Shown here: one piece after another, positions 1 through 6,973 of the stretch
Numbering within the stretch: position 1 is the first letter of the stretch
Layout: each line of letters begins with the position of its first letter
Virus record (IMG/VR): IMGVR_UViG_3300045922_000467
Span: 1-55,119 of that record
DNA from: a virus
Direction: 5' to 3' (one strand)
DNA length: 55,119 bases
Position numbers and translations under genes: made by a program
The notes under the pieces: generated by a model
Databases searched by the model: none
What the model was told of the DNA's origin: nothing
Seen by the model: the letters and a program-made list of their open reading frames with translations, nothing else

Positions 1-31
1 AAAATTGGGGGGGGGCGCCCACCCCCCCCCC
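1..31 (-). terminator. G/C homopolymer terminator of the leftmost leftward gene
   Basis: Read on the minus strand, a run of ten G (from 31 to 22), a six-base loop and a run of nine C (15 to 7) are followed by AATTTT. This is the layout of a Rho-independent terminator. It sits about 10 bases after the stop of the 42-428 gene. The stem is made only of homopolymers, which is odd, and its exact length may be uncertain in an assembly. Confidence 0.6.
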
Positions 32-41
32 GCCGGGCCCA

Positions 42-428
42 TTAGAGGAACTCCACCGGCTTGGCCTTGCGGCCAGCGGGGATCCGCTTCTGGAGAGGCT
101 TGTCTTCCAGGAGCATCAAGGATGCTCCGCCGAAGTTGCTATAGCACAGAACGGGCTTCAGCCCCTTGCGCATAGCGGCCTCGATTTGGGCGATGGTGTG
201 AGCCACCGCCTTCCTGTTGTCACCCGTCGGCGAAACGCCGGGGATGAAACAGGAGTATGGGGCGAGCGGCAATTTTGCCGCCTTGATCCGCTCCAACAAC
301 GCGTTGATATTCGCGTTGTTGTAGGTGGATGCCCCCTTGGGAGCAGGGGCCTTGTCCGTCACACGACGGAGTTGAACCCCGGTGTCGCTCTTGCGGAGCC
401 ACACCATGCCGTCAAAACGGCCAGCCAT
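42..428 (-). CDS. hypothetical early protein, 128 aa
   Basis: I do not recognise this protein. It starts at ATG 428 behind AAAGGTAGG, a good Shine-Dalgarno, and ends just before the homopolymer terminator. It is basic at both ends, with a Gly/Ser-containing central part (around residues 58-70) and no membrane segment or clear signature. It lies downstream of one of the two duplicated leaders (23-base repeat at 580-602), so it is probably a stand-alone early transcription unit. Small early phage genes of this kind often act on host functions, but nothing in the sequence shows which. Confidence 0.75.
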   Translation of the reverse strand: MAGRFDGMVWLRKSDTGVQLRRVTDKAPAPKGASTYNNANINALLERIKAAKLPLAPYSCFIPGVSPTGDNRKAVAHTIAQIEAAMRKGLKPVLCYSNFGGASLMLLEDKPLQKRIPAGRKAKPVEFL

Positions 429-579
429 ACAAGCCTACCTTTCTAGGGGCCACGGGCTATGGCGGGCCCGCTCCCCCTTGCTAGTTCCGGCGTCCCGGTG
501 AGAAACAGCGCCCCTCAAGGGGGCTTGCCGGCGGCCGTCGCTGCCGACGCCCCCTTTGAACCAGAGCGCCGGCTGGCGG

Positions 580-602
580 GCAAATGTCCAATGATTTCAA
601 TG
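580..602 (-). repeat. duplicated early leader repeat, copy A
   Basis: Twenty-three bases identical to 1359-1381. The core on the plus strand is CAATGATTTCAATG; on the minus strand it holds CATTG, four bases, CATTG. Both copies lie 110-155 bases upstream of a leftward gene. Position suggests a promoter or activator site for leftward early genes, but no matching sigma70 -10 box is visible. Confidence 0.7.
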
Positions 603-645
603 ACTTAACCGCTTTCGCGCGCCCTCGCGCGCCGAGGCCCGACCA

Positions 646-656
646 ATGACCCCCCG
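646..656 (-). promoter_or_regulatory. CGGGGGGTCAT motif, copy 1
   Basis: The minus strand reads CGGGGGGTCAT. Three further exact copies, all on the minus strand, are at 1434-1444, 54505-54515 and 54574-54584. All are intergenic in the early region. Copies 1 and 4 share flanks (GTCGCT-CGCTCC upstream on the minus strand). The function is unknown. Confidence 0.55.
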
Positions 657-685
657 AAACTAGAGGGGAGCGAAGCGACCCGCGA

Positions 686-728
<43 letters not shown>

Positions 729-737
729 ACCCGCGCG

Positions 738-771
738 AAAGAGGCCCGCCCCGGATCTCTCCAGGGCGGGC
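738..771 (-). terminator. terminator after the 778-987 gene
   Basis: On the minus strand an 8-bp stem (771-764 with 751-744, GCCCGCCC and GGGCGGGC) is followed by CTCTTTC. It lies 7 bases after the stop of the upstream leftward gene. A close relative with a full T6 tail is at 54696-54727. Confidence 0.65.
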
Positions 772-777
772 GGTCAG

Positions 778-987
778 TCAGATGATGTGGACCTGGGTTC
801 GTCCGTCCGGCATCCACCAGACCATCGTTCGGGCCGCTGTGCGGCCGAAGTCGCCGCGGTGGCAGATGGTGGTTCGGCGGTGTCCCTCCACGTTGATGTG
901 TACGGCACCGGTGATGGTGGCTGGGTCGATGGTCCGGCCGGCCTGGGCCAGGACTTCGAGCGCCTCAGTTAGCTGCTTGGCAAACAT
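778..987 (-). CDS. hypothetical small early protein, 69 aa
   Basis: I do not recognise this protein. The start at 987 (MFAKQLTEALEVL) was chosen because GGAGGACATAGT directly precedes the ATG; longer upstream reading has no such site. It has an amphipathic N-terminal helix and a basic, His- and Trp-containing C-terminal half. It follows the 1037-1246 gene after a 9-bp hairpin and ends at a terminator, so the two are probably one short leftward unit. Confidence 0.7.
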   Translation of the reverse strand: MFAKQLTEALEVLAQAGRTIDPATITGAVHINVEGHRRTTICHRGDFGRTAARTMVWWMPDGRTQVHII

Positions 988-1008
988 ACTATGTCCTCCG
1001 GTTGGGGA

Positions 1009-1031
1009 GGGGCCGGCGGGATGCCGGCCCC
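1009..1031 (-). other. 9-bp perfect hairpin between two early genes
   Basis: GGGGCCGGC at 1009-1017 pairs with GCCGGCCCC at 1023-1031 around a 5-base loop. It lies between the stop of the 1037-1246 gene and the Shine-Dalgarno of the 778-987 gene. There is no T-run after it on the minus strand, so it may be a leaky terminator or an RNA-processing site. Confidence 0.5.
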
Positions 1032-1036
1032 TCAGG

Positions 1037-1246
1037 TCACTCGCCGTACAGGGCGATCTCAGCTGCGATCTGACGATCGATCTCAGCCCACCTCCGCTCG
1101 GCCGCAGCCCGCTTCTGGGCGTATTCACGAGCGACCTTGTCGCATCTGGCCTGCTCTTCGCGGAGAGCCTTACGGCCCTCCACCTTGAGTTCGACCCGAA
1201 CCTCGCGACCCTTGCGGTCGCGGACGTATTTAACAAAGCGCTGCAT
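1037..1246 (-). CDS. small basic coiled-coil early protein, 69 aa
   Basis: I do not recognise this protein. It is highly charged, rich in Arg, Lys, Glu and Ala, and almost surely helical: residues 20-65 alternate basic and acidic residues in a coiled-coil-like way. It starts at ATG 1246 behind AAGGACTGTAAC. It is the first gene after the second copy of the duplicated leader (1359-1381). A small helical charged protein could bind nucleic acid or a host protein; that is only inference. Confidence 0.65.
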   Translation of the reverse strand: MQRFVKYVRDRKGREVRVELKVEGRKALREEQARCDKVAREYAQKRAAAERRWAEIDRQIAAEIALYGE

Positions 1247-1358
1247 GTTACAGTCCTTGTCCGGCGTCCCGGGGAGGGTGGCGGCGCCCGGATGGGCTGT
1301 CCCGCACCAGCTGCCGTCGCTGCTGGCCTCATCAATCGGCCACAGCCTCGCGTAACGC

Positions 1359-1381
1359 GCAAATGTCCAATGATTTCAATG
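1359..1381 (-). repeat. duplicated early leader repeat, copy B
   Basis: This copy is identical over 23 bases to 580-602. The 110-120 bases that follow leftward also share GCGACGGC and GGGACGCCGG blocks with the region after copy A, so the whole leader looks duplicated together with its gene unit. Confidence 0.7.
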
Positions 1382-1604
1382 GGTTAAACGCACATCGGAT
1401 GGCCGAGCGGAGGGGGGACATGGATGGCCGAAAATGACCCCCCGCCCCCTAGAGGTAAGCCTCTCACAGCAAAGCCCCAAAAACCCAAATGTATACAATT
1501 CCCGCGGTCAAATGGAGCGAACGATGTCTGTTTTTCAGCCCTCTACTTTTACGGTGAAGCGTCTTACCTATGCCGCGTAGAGGAAGCGCTTGCGTTGAGC
1601 GTCT

Positions 1605-1633
1605 TTGACGCAAGTCCGGTGCGTTATTTTGAT
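1605..1633 (+). promoter_or_regulatory. possible rightward sigma70 promoter
   Basis: TTGACG and TTTGAT are separated by 17 bases. The -35 box matches consensus at five of six positions and the -10 at four of six. It would read towards the small gene at 1909 and the terminase genes. The -10 is weak, so this is tentative. Confidence 0.3.
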
Positions 1634-1709
1634 TTTGATTGATGCCGCGCGCACGGGCATGATTTTCAAAGAAACGACGAACTGTCCTGCCGGGCTTCGG
1701 GTTTCTAGA

Positions 1710-1785
1710 TGGTGACTCCGGCTGGGCTTGAACTAGCGTCCTTCAGTTTAGCAGACCGACGCTTTTCCAGCTGAGTTACGGATCC
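1710..1785 (-). tRNA. tRNA-like gene, anticodon GCU, CCA encoded
   Basis: Reading the minus strand from 1785, 76 bases fit canonical tRNA numbering without insertions. The acceptor strands are GGATCCG and CGGAGTC followed by A and an encoded CCA. U8, A14, G18, G19, U33 and the T-loop TTCAAGC are all in place. The anticodon loop CTGCTAA gives GCU, which reads Ser AGC/AGU codons. Unusual points: the variable loop has only five bases although tRNA-Ser normally has a long variable arm; mismatches occur at 3-70, 10-25, 13-22 and 52-62. It may be functional, decayed or a tRNA mimic. It is opposite in direction to the downstream structural genes. Confidence 0.65.
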
Positions 1786-1791
1786 TCGCCA

Positions 1792-1825
1792 AGAACGCCG
1801 GGAAACGCCAACTTCCCGGCGTTCT
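1792..1825. other. 13-bp perfect hairpin beside the tRNA-like gene
   Basis: AGAACGCCGGGAA at 1792-1804 pairs perfectly with 1813-1825 around an 8-base loop. It starts seven bases from the 5' end of the tRNA-like gene. No T-run follows on either strand (AATTTC on plus, TGGCG on minus), so it may be a tRNA-processing or termination structure. Confidence 0.55.
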
Positions 1826-1908
1826 AATTTCAGCTTACCACTTGAACGTGCGGCATACAATTTGACTTCCCAACCCCCGTCGTTTACAACGCCCCGAGGA
1901 GACCGCTG

Positions 1909-2064
1909 ATGCAAAAACCCCCGTGGGAGAAGCCGAACCCGAAAGAGCGCAGCACCAAGCTGACTCCATCGCAGAAAGCCAAAGCCAAAGCGGCCGCGAA
2001 GGCCGGGGGTCGCAAATACCCCAACCTGGTTGACAACATGCGAGCGAGCCGGAGCGACAAGTGA
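1909..2064 (+). CDS. small basic protein before terS, 51 aa
   Basis: I do not recognise a family. It starts at ATG 1909, seven bases after GAGGAGA (1896-1902), and its stop overlaps the GTG start of the small terminase by four bases (GTGA), so the two are translationally coupled. It is very rich in Lys and Ala, with a basic helix around residues 14-35. Position and charge suggest a DNA-binding accessory to packaging or simply the first gene of the late block; neither is proven. Confidence 0.7.
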   Translation: MQKPPWEKPNPKERSTKLTPSQKAKAKAAAKAGGRKYPNLVDNMRASRSDK

Positions 2065-2558
2065 ACGCCCTTGCCCAGGAACTCCACGCTCAGACCGGCT
2101 GGTCAGACCGGCTGGCTTTCGATGTCGCCCTCACGATGGAGGGGTCCGGATTCGACATCAACGAGGTGCTTTCGGTCCACCAGATCGACGCGGCCGAGCT
2201 TGCCCGGTTCGGATCGGATCCGGTGTTCGCCCGCAAGGTGGATAACTACCGCTCGGAGATCCGGGAGAAGGGTCTGACGTTCAAGCTCAAGGCCCGCGCC
2301 CAGGCCGAGGAACTGCTCAACACTTCCTGGACTTTGATCCACGACCGCACGATCAGCCCGGCGGTCCGCGCCGATCTCATCAAGATGACCGTGAAATGGG
2401 CTGGTCTCGAGCCCAGGGGGGATCAGGCCGATACGCCCGTCGGGGAGGGGGTCAAGATCGTCATCAACATGGGTCCGCCGGCGGCGTTGCCGGGCGATGA
2501 TGCGAAGACCGTGGTCGACGCTGTTGCGGTCGACACACCGATGGTCACGATCGGTTAG
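2061..2558 (+). CDS. terS: terminase small subunit
   Basis: 165 aa. It is the probable DNA-recognition subunit of the packaging motor, binding phage DNA and handing it to the large subunit. The sequence shows a helical N-terminal region (residues 10-50), a central basic segment around RSEIREKGLTFKLKARAQAEEL and a disordered C-terminal tail, as usual for small terminases. It starts at GTG 2061, coupled to the gene before it. The identification rests on size, fold-like pattern and place just ahead of the large terminase; no single diagnostic motif is seen. Confidence 0.7.
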   Translation: MNALAQELHAQTGWSDRLAFDVALTMEGSGFDINEVLSVHQIDAAELARFGSDPVFARKVDNYRSEIREKGLTFKLKARAQAEELLNTSWTLIHDRTISPAVRADLIKMTVKWAGLEPRGDQADTPVGEGVKIVINMGPPAALPGDDAKTVVDAVAVDTPMVTIG

Positions 2559-3169
2559 CGGTACAGGGGTATGCCGCCGAGCCCGACCCTGACCGGCTGG
2601 CGCTCCACGATCTTGATGCGGCCCAGGCGGATCAGTTCGAGTTTGCGTTCGAAAGGGGGTAGCTTGGCGAGGCGTTCCTGCAGCTCGGCTTCGGCCCGCT
2701 TCTCGGCGAGTTTTCGGGCAAGGGCTGCGCGGGCCTCGGCGCATCGCTTCTGTTGCTCGAGACGTATATCCCGTATCTGCAGTGCCGCTCTGACGGCGTC
2801 CACCATTCTCTGGCGTCGGACCGGGTCTCTCCAGCGGGCTTTCGTGATGGCTGACTGTGCGGCCCGCATGGCGGGGGTCCAGGTGAACTCCGCGTGCCGT
2901 GCGCGGCGGTGGGCTTCGAAATCGGGGTTTCTCCGCAACTCGGCGAGTCTGGCTGCGCGGCGTCTGGTGAGCTTTCCTCGGTCATAGGCGATGTTGTGGT
3001 GGGCCATGAAATCGCTCAGCCGAGCCACCGATATACCCAGGGACGCTGCGATTTCCCGGCGCAGAACGCAGGCGCCCACCTGTTGCCGGACCCACTCCAG
3101 ATGTGGCAACAAACGTTTGAACTTGACCGATCGCGGGAGCTTCGGTTCCATGTCGGGGTCTGAGGACAT
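2555..3169 (-). CDS. HTH-containing basic protein nested between terS and terL
   Basis: 204 aa, read opposite to all its neighbours. Residues near 35-60 (REIAASLGISVARLSDFMAH) have the shape of a helix-turn-helix. The middle (RNPDFEAHRRARH, ITKARWRDPVRRQRM) resembles the DNA-binding repeats that accompany homing endonucleases, and residues 140-190 form a charged helical tail. No HNH or GIY-YIG catalytic motif is present. Start ATG 3169 lies 4 bases from the terL start with no Shine-Dalgarno; the frame stays open further upstream, antisense to terL, so the true start is uncertain. Its end overlaps terS by four bases. Probably a selfish or regulatory insertion. Confidence 0.65.
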   Translation of the reverse strand: MSSDPDMEPKLPRSVKFKRLLPHLEWVRQQVGACVLRREIAASLGISVARLSDFMAHHNIAYDRGKLTRRRAARLAELRRNPDFEAHRRARHAEFTWTPAMRAAQSAITKARWRDPVRRQRMVDAVRAALQIRDIRLEQQKRCAEARAALARKLAEKRAEAELQERLAKLPPFERKLELIRLGRIKIVERQPVRVGLGGIPLYR

Positions 3170-3172
3170 GGA

Positions 3173-4552
3173 ATGCAGATAAACTATACCCCGCCCCCCA
3201 CAGGCAAGCGTTTTATGCTGTCGGACGCGAAAATGCGTGTTCTCATGGGCCCGGTGGGAAGCGGCAAGAGTGTGACCTGCTGCTTCGAGTTGGTTCGCCG
3301 CGCATATATGCAGAAGCCCGATGCGCAGGGGATCCGCCGCAGCCGGGCTGCGGTGGTGCGTGAAACGTCGCGCCAGCTCCAGGACACCACGATCAAGACC
3401 TTCCTTGACTGGTTCCCGAGCGGGGTGTGCGGGCAGTATATGAAGACCACGAAGACCTATTTCTTCAAGGTGGGCGATGTGGAGTGCGAGATCATGTTCC
3501 GCGCGCTGGACGACGCCGACGATGTCGCTAACCTCAATTCGCTCGAGCTCACTTTCGCCTGGTTCAACGAGTGTCGCGACATTCACCCGGCGATTGTCGA
3601 CGCCATGTCGAAACGCATCGGTCGGTTCCCGTCGGCAAAGGACGGGGGCCCGACATGGCACGGGATGTGGGGGGATACCAACCCGCCGACCACGGACACA
3701 TGGTGGTATTACCAGATGGAGCAGCTCAGTCCGGAGGACGGCGTCTCGCCGAACAACAACGGATGGGCGGTGTTCAAACAACCGTCGGGGCGCAGCCCGT
3801 TTGCGGAGAATATCGAAAACCTTCCGGAAGGTTACTACGACACTCAGGGTCGGTCGGAGGAATATATACGGGTTTACATCGACGGTGAGTATGGACAGTC
3901 GCTGGCAGGGCGGCCGGTGTTCAGGCAGTTCCGCCCCGACTATCACATGGCCCGAGAGGCGCTTCGTCCGATCATCAACGGCATACGGCCGGTCTTCGTG
4001 GGGATAGACCTCGGGCTCACACCCGCAGCCGTGGTCGGCCAGCAGGACGCCCGGGGGCGGGCATTGATCCTCGCCGAGGCGGTATCATTCGACATGGGGA
4101 TACAGAGGTTTTCGCGGACTATCCTCAGGCCGCTGCTGCTTGAGCGGTTTCCCGGGGCGCCGGTGATTCTGGTTACGGACCCTGCCGGGGTCCAGCGGGC
4201 CCAGACCGATGAACGCAGCGCTGTGGATATTCTCAAGGCCGAGGGGTTCAAAGTGTTCCCGGCGAGGACGAACAATCTCACGGCCCGGATATCCGCCGTC
4301 GATGACTTCCTCATGCGCCAGGTCGACGGCGATCCTGCTTTTCTGATCGATCCGCGCTGCACCCACCTCAAGGCAGCACTCATGGGGGGTTATCGGTTCA
4401 AGAAAAACGATGAAGTCATCGACAAGAACAATCACTCTCACGTCGCCGAAGCTCTCCAGTATCTGATGCTCCACATTGCTACCGGCGGGGAGGGGCGGCT
4501 CGTTGCACGGGCGAGGCCGGTGAAAGATATTTCAGTGGCGGGCTGGACATGA
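3173..4552 (+). CDS. terL: terminase large subunit
   Basis: 459 aa. It is the ATPase-nuclease that pumps DNA into the procapsid and cuts it. Walker A is GPVGSGKS at residues 26-33; the Walker B region is LELTFAWFNEC with the catalytic Glu; the C-terminal RNase H-like nuclease begins with VFVGIDLGLTPAAVV, whose Asp is the expected metal ligand, and has a late DP-rich segment near LVTDPAG. It starts at ATG 3173, seven bases after GAGGAC. It is separated from terS by a leftward gene, which is unusual since the two are normally adjacent. Confidence 0.95.
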   Translation: MQINYTPPPTGKRFMLSDAKMRVLMGPVGSGKSVTCCFELVRRAYMQKPDAQGIRRSRAAVVRETSRQLQDTTIKTFLDWFPSGVCGQYMKTTKTYFFKVGDVECEIMFRALDDADDVANLNSLELTFAWFNECRDIHPAIVDAMSKRIGRFPSAKDGGPTWHGMWGDTNPPTTDTWWYYQMEQLSPEDGVSPNNNGWAVFKQPSGRSPFAENIENLPEGYYDTQGRSEEYIRVYIDGEYGQSLAGRPVFRQFRPDYHMAREALRPIINGIRPVFVGIDLGLTPAAVVGQQDARGRALILAEAVSFDMGIQRFSRTILRPLLLERFPGAPVILVTDPAGVQRAQTDERSAVDILKAEGFKVFPARTNNLTARISAVDDFLMRQVDGDPAFLIDPRCTHLKAALMGGYRFKKNDEVIDKNNHSHVAEALQYLMLHIATGGEGRLVARARPVKDISVAGWT

Positions 4553-4604
4553 GGCGGTTGGGTTGGTAATTTAGCGGCACTGCACTGTTCTCCAAACAGC
4601 AGCA

Positions 4605-4637
4605 GGGGCGGCACCTTTCCCCCAAGGGTGTCGCCCC
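4605..4637. other. 11-bp hairpin between terL and portal
   Basis: GGGGCGGCACC at 4605-4615 pairs with GGTGTCGCCCC at 4627-4637 (one G-T pair). It lies in the 125-base gap between terL and the portal gene. No T-run follows on the plus strand. An imperfect inverted repeat (CTG..TGTT..AACA..CAG, about 4581-4603) sits just before it. It may set the ratio of terminase to portal expression. Confidence 0.5.
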
Positions 4638-4677
4638 ACCATTGCCCGCGTGGGTGATATGTGTAAAATAGGGATCC

Positions 4678-6738
4678 ATGGCTGGCCTGTCCCTTCTCCG
4701 AGTGGTCTCCAACGATGAACTGAGCCGCATGGAGGCGGAGCAGACCGCGAGGGCTCTGGAAGAACGCCAGCAGCAGCCGATGGTGTTGGGCATTGTGGCG
4801 TACGTACGCCGGTGCTGGGACGCTGCGCGGATCGCCAAGAAACCGATCGAGGATCGGATGCTCGCCAACATGCGCCAGCGCAAGGGGGAGTATGAAGCTT
4901 CGAAACTCTCGGAGATCCGCAAAGCCGGCGGGTCGGATGTGTTCATGCTGCTCACCGAGGTGAAGTGCCGCGGAGCCGAGAGTTGGCTGCGCGACGTCCT
5001 CATGGAGAATGGGACTCCGCCGTGGGATCTCACTCCCACGCCCATACCGGACCTGCCCCCCGGGGTTGCGGACCGCCTGGTCGAGATGGTCGGACAGCGG
5101 GCTTTGGAGAGCCTGCAGGAGACGGGCCGGGCTCCGACACCCGAGCAGATCGAGGAAATGCGGGAGATCGCGCAGCAGGAGATCCGGCTCCGTCTGCTGC
5201 AGGAGGCGCAGAACCGCGCCGACAAGATGAAGTATCGAATCGGCGACCAGTTTGCACAGGGCGGCTGGGCGCGTGCTGTCAACGAGTTCATCACGGATTT
5301 CGTGACCCACCCTGCGGCGATATTGAAGGGACCTGTCGTTCGCCGGCAGCGCAGACTTCGGTGGGTTTCGCAGCCCGGCGGTCAGTTCGGTGCAGAGGTG
5401 GAGGAGGTGCTCGCGCCGGAGTTCGACCGTGTTGATCCGTTTCGTTTCTACCCGCAGCCGGGGATCGGCGACGTTCAGGAGGGCTACTGCTTCGAAGTCC
5501 ACAAGCTGTCCCGGGCGGATCTGGCCGACCTCATCGGGGTGCCCGGATATGATGAGGATGCGATTCGCGCCATCCTCATGATGGACACCGACCAAAGCTG
5601 GTTCGATGTGGAGGATGATCCGGGGAAGGAATCTCTGGAGAACAAGTTCAACACGCACTTCTCGACGGAGGTCGAGTTTTGGGCGATGGAGTTCTGGGGC
5701 AAGGTGAGTGGCCGCATGCTCCGTGAGTGGGGTCTCTCCGAAGAGGAGGTGCCCGACGAGGCCAGGGAGTATGACGCCAACGTGTGGATCGTGGCGAACT
5801 ATGCGATCAAGGTGGTGCTGAACTACGACCCCCTCGGCGAGAAGCCATATTCGGTGTCGTCGATGGTCAAGGTCCCCGGCGCGATGTGGGGCAAAGGGCT
5901 GCCGGAGGTTATCGAGGATATCCAGGCTATCTGCAACGCGGCGGCTCGCGCGCTGGTCAACAACATGGGGATCTCGTCCGGCCCGCAGGTTGAGGTGAAC
6001 ATCGACAGACTTCCTCCTGAGGAGGAGATTACGAAGATGTATCCGTGGAAGATCTGGCAGGTGCTGAATGATCCTGCCGGATCGTCCGCTCCGGCGCTGC
6101 GGTTCAACCAGCCGGACAGCCGCGCCACGGAGTTGATGGCGGTTTACGACAAGTTTTCCCGGTTGGCTGACGACCACTCCGGCATTCCGGGGTATGTCTA
6201 CGGCGATCTGGATGTTCAGGGCGCAGGGCGTACGAGCTCCGGACTGTCCATGCTCATGGGGGCTGCCGGCAAGGCGATCCGCCAGATCGTCGGGTATATC
6301 GACGCTGATGTCATTCACCCGGTTGTGCGCCGTCAGTTCATTTACAACATGCGGTTCGACCCCGATCCCACGATCAAGGGTGACGCAGAGGTGGTGCCGA
6401 AGGGTGCGGCGACCCTGGCGGTTCGCGAGACGGTCAACATGCGCCGCCTGGAGTTTCTGCAGATGACGGCGAATCCGGTCGACTCCCAGATCATCGGGGT
6501 TGGGGGCCGTGCCGCGTTGCTGCGCGAAGTTGCCAAGGGGCTCAGCATGGACATCGACGAAATTGTCCCGAGCCGAGACAAGCTGGCTTTGCAAGGTCGT
6601 CTGCAGATGGCAGCAGAGGCGATGGCGGAGCAGGCGGCGCCAGCGGATGCATCAGATCCTCCGGGCGCGCAGAACGCTGCAGGCGCTCCGGCCGGGGGTC
6701 GTGAGGCCAACACCATGTCTCCGCGGATGCCGCAGTGA
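4678..6738 (+). CDS. portal protein
   Basis: 686 aa. It forms the dodecameric ring at the capsid vertex through which DNA passes and to which the tail attaches. Its length fits P22-type podovirus portals. It is rich in Asp/Glu and helical at the N-terminus, has the long central body with PGAMWGKGLPEVIEDIQ and GIPGYVYGDL segments seen in such portals, and ends in an Ala/Gly/Pro-rich tail. Start ATG 4678 follows AGGGA. Its stop overlaps the next start (GTGA). Confidence 0.9.
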   Translation: MAGLSLLRVVSNDELSRMEAEQTARALEERQQQPMVLGIVAYVRRCWDAARIAKKPIEDRMLANMRQRKGEYEASKLSEIRKAGGSDVFMLLTEVKCRGAESWLRDVLMENGTPPWDLTPTPIPDLPPGVADRLVEMVGQRALESLQETGRAPTPEQIEEMREIAQQEIRLRLLQEAQNRADKMKYRIGDQFAQGGWARAVNEFITDFVTHPAAILKGPVVRRQRRLRWVSQPGGQFGAEVEEVLAPEFDRVDPFRFYPQPGIGDVQEGYCFEVHKLSRADLADLIGVPGYDEDAIRAILMMDTDQSWFDVEDDPGKESLENKFNTHFSTEVEFWAMEFWGKVSGRMLREWGLSEEEVPDEAREYDANVWIVANYAIKVVLNYDPLGEKPYSVSSMVKVPGAMWGKGLPEVIEDIQAICNAAARALVNNMGISSGPQVEVNIDRLPPEEEITKMYPWKIWQVLNDPAGSSAPALRFNQPDSRATELMAVYDKFSRLADDHSGIPGYVYGDLDVQGAGRTSSGLSMLMGAAGKAIRQIVGYIDADVIHPVVRRQFIYNMRFDPDPTIKGDAEVVPKGAATLAVRETVNMRRLEFLQMTANPVDSQIIGVGGRAALLREVAKGLSMDIDEIVPSRDKLALQGRLQMAAEAMAEQAAPADASDPPGAQNAAGAPAGGREANTMSPRMPQ

Positions 6739-6932
6739 AGCGTCCGACTGACGAACAGATGCTTGCGCTGCGCAACATGGCCCGGCATAATCCTCAGGTG
6801 CTGGAGTACATTCAGCAGTGGAGGCACCAGGAGATGGAGAGCCTTCCACACGCGACGACGAACGTGGCAGTCCAACAGGGCCGCTGTCAGGTTCTCGGGG
6901 AGCTGATAAAGCTCCTCACCGAAAGGTCCTGA
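6735..6932 (+). CDS. hypothetical protein between portal and scaffold, 65 aa
   Basis: I do not recognise a family. It begins at GTG 6735 overlapping the portal stop, so it is translationally coupled. It is helical and contains no Cys-pairs or membrane segment. Many podoviruses carry a small helical gene at this place between portal and scaffold, thought to help head assembly; that comparison is by position only. Confidence 0.7.
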   Translation: MKRPTDEQMLALRNMARHNPQVLEYIQQWRHQEMESLPHATTNVAVQQGRCQVLGELIKLLTERS

Positions 6933-6973
6933 GGGGGGAGACCCCCGACGCATACCAACTGGAGCGTTTTGAA

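Larger units (their letters stand above)
1247..1708. other. intergenic region with leader repeat and GTATAC site
   Basis: I see no solid gene here. The stretch carries leader repeat copy B (1359-1381), CGGGGGGTCAT copy 2 (1434-1444), one GTATAC (1491-1496) in the context AAATGTATACAATT, and a 7-bp hairpin around 1588-1614. A possible rightward promoter is TTGACG at 1605-1610, a 17-base gap and TTTGAT at 1628-1633. A 72-codon open frame at 1424-1642 is not convincing. Confidence 0.5.

Noticed and set aside
1424-1642. 72-codon rightward open frame near the tRNA-like gene
   Set aside because: No good ribosome site, crosses CGGGGGGTCAT and a GTATAC site, and the product has no coherent composition. 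Treated as intergenic.
1710-1785. Attachment site (attP) overlapping a tRNA gene
   Set aside because: No integrase or excisionase is visible anywhere in the window, so a phage attachment role is unsupported.
4642-4669. TTGCCC-16-TAAAAT as promoter for the portal gene
   Set aside because: The predicted start would fall two bases before the portal ATG and exclude its ribosome site, so it would make a leaderless message.
4438-6594. 718-codon leftward open frame antisense to terL and portal
   Set aside because: It is the mirror of the strong portal gene in a GC-rich genome; no start signal and arginine/histidine-rich filler sequence.
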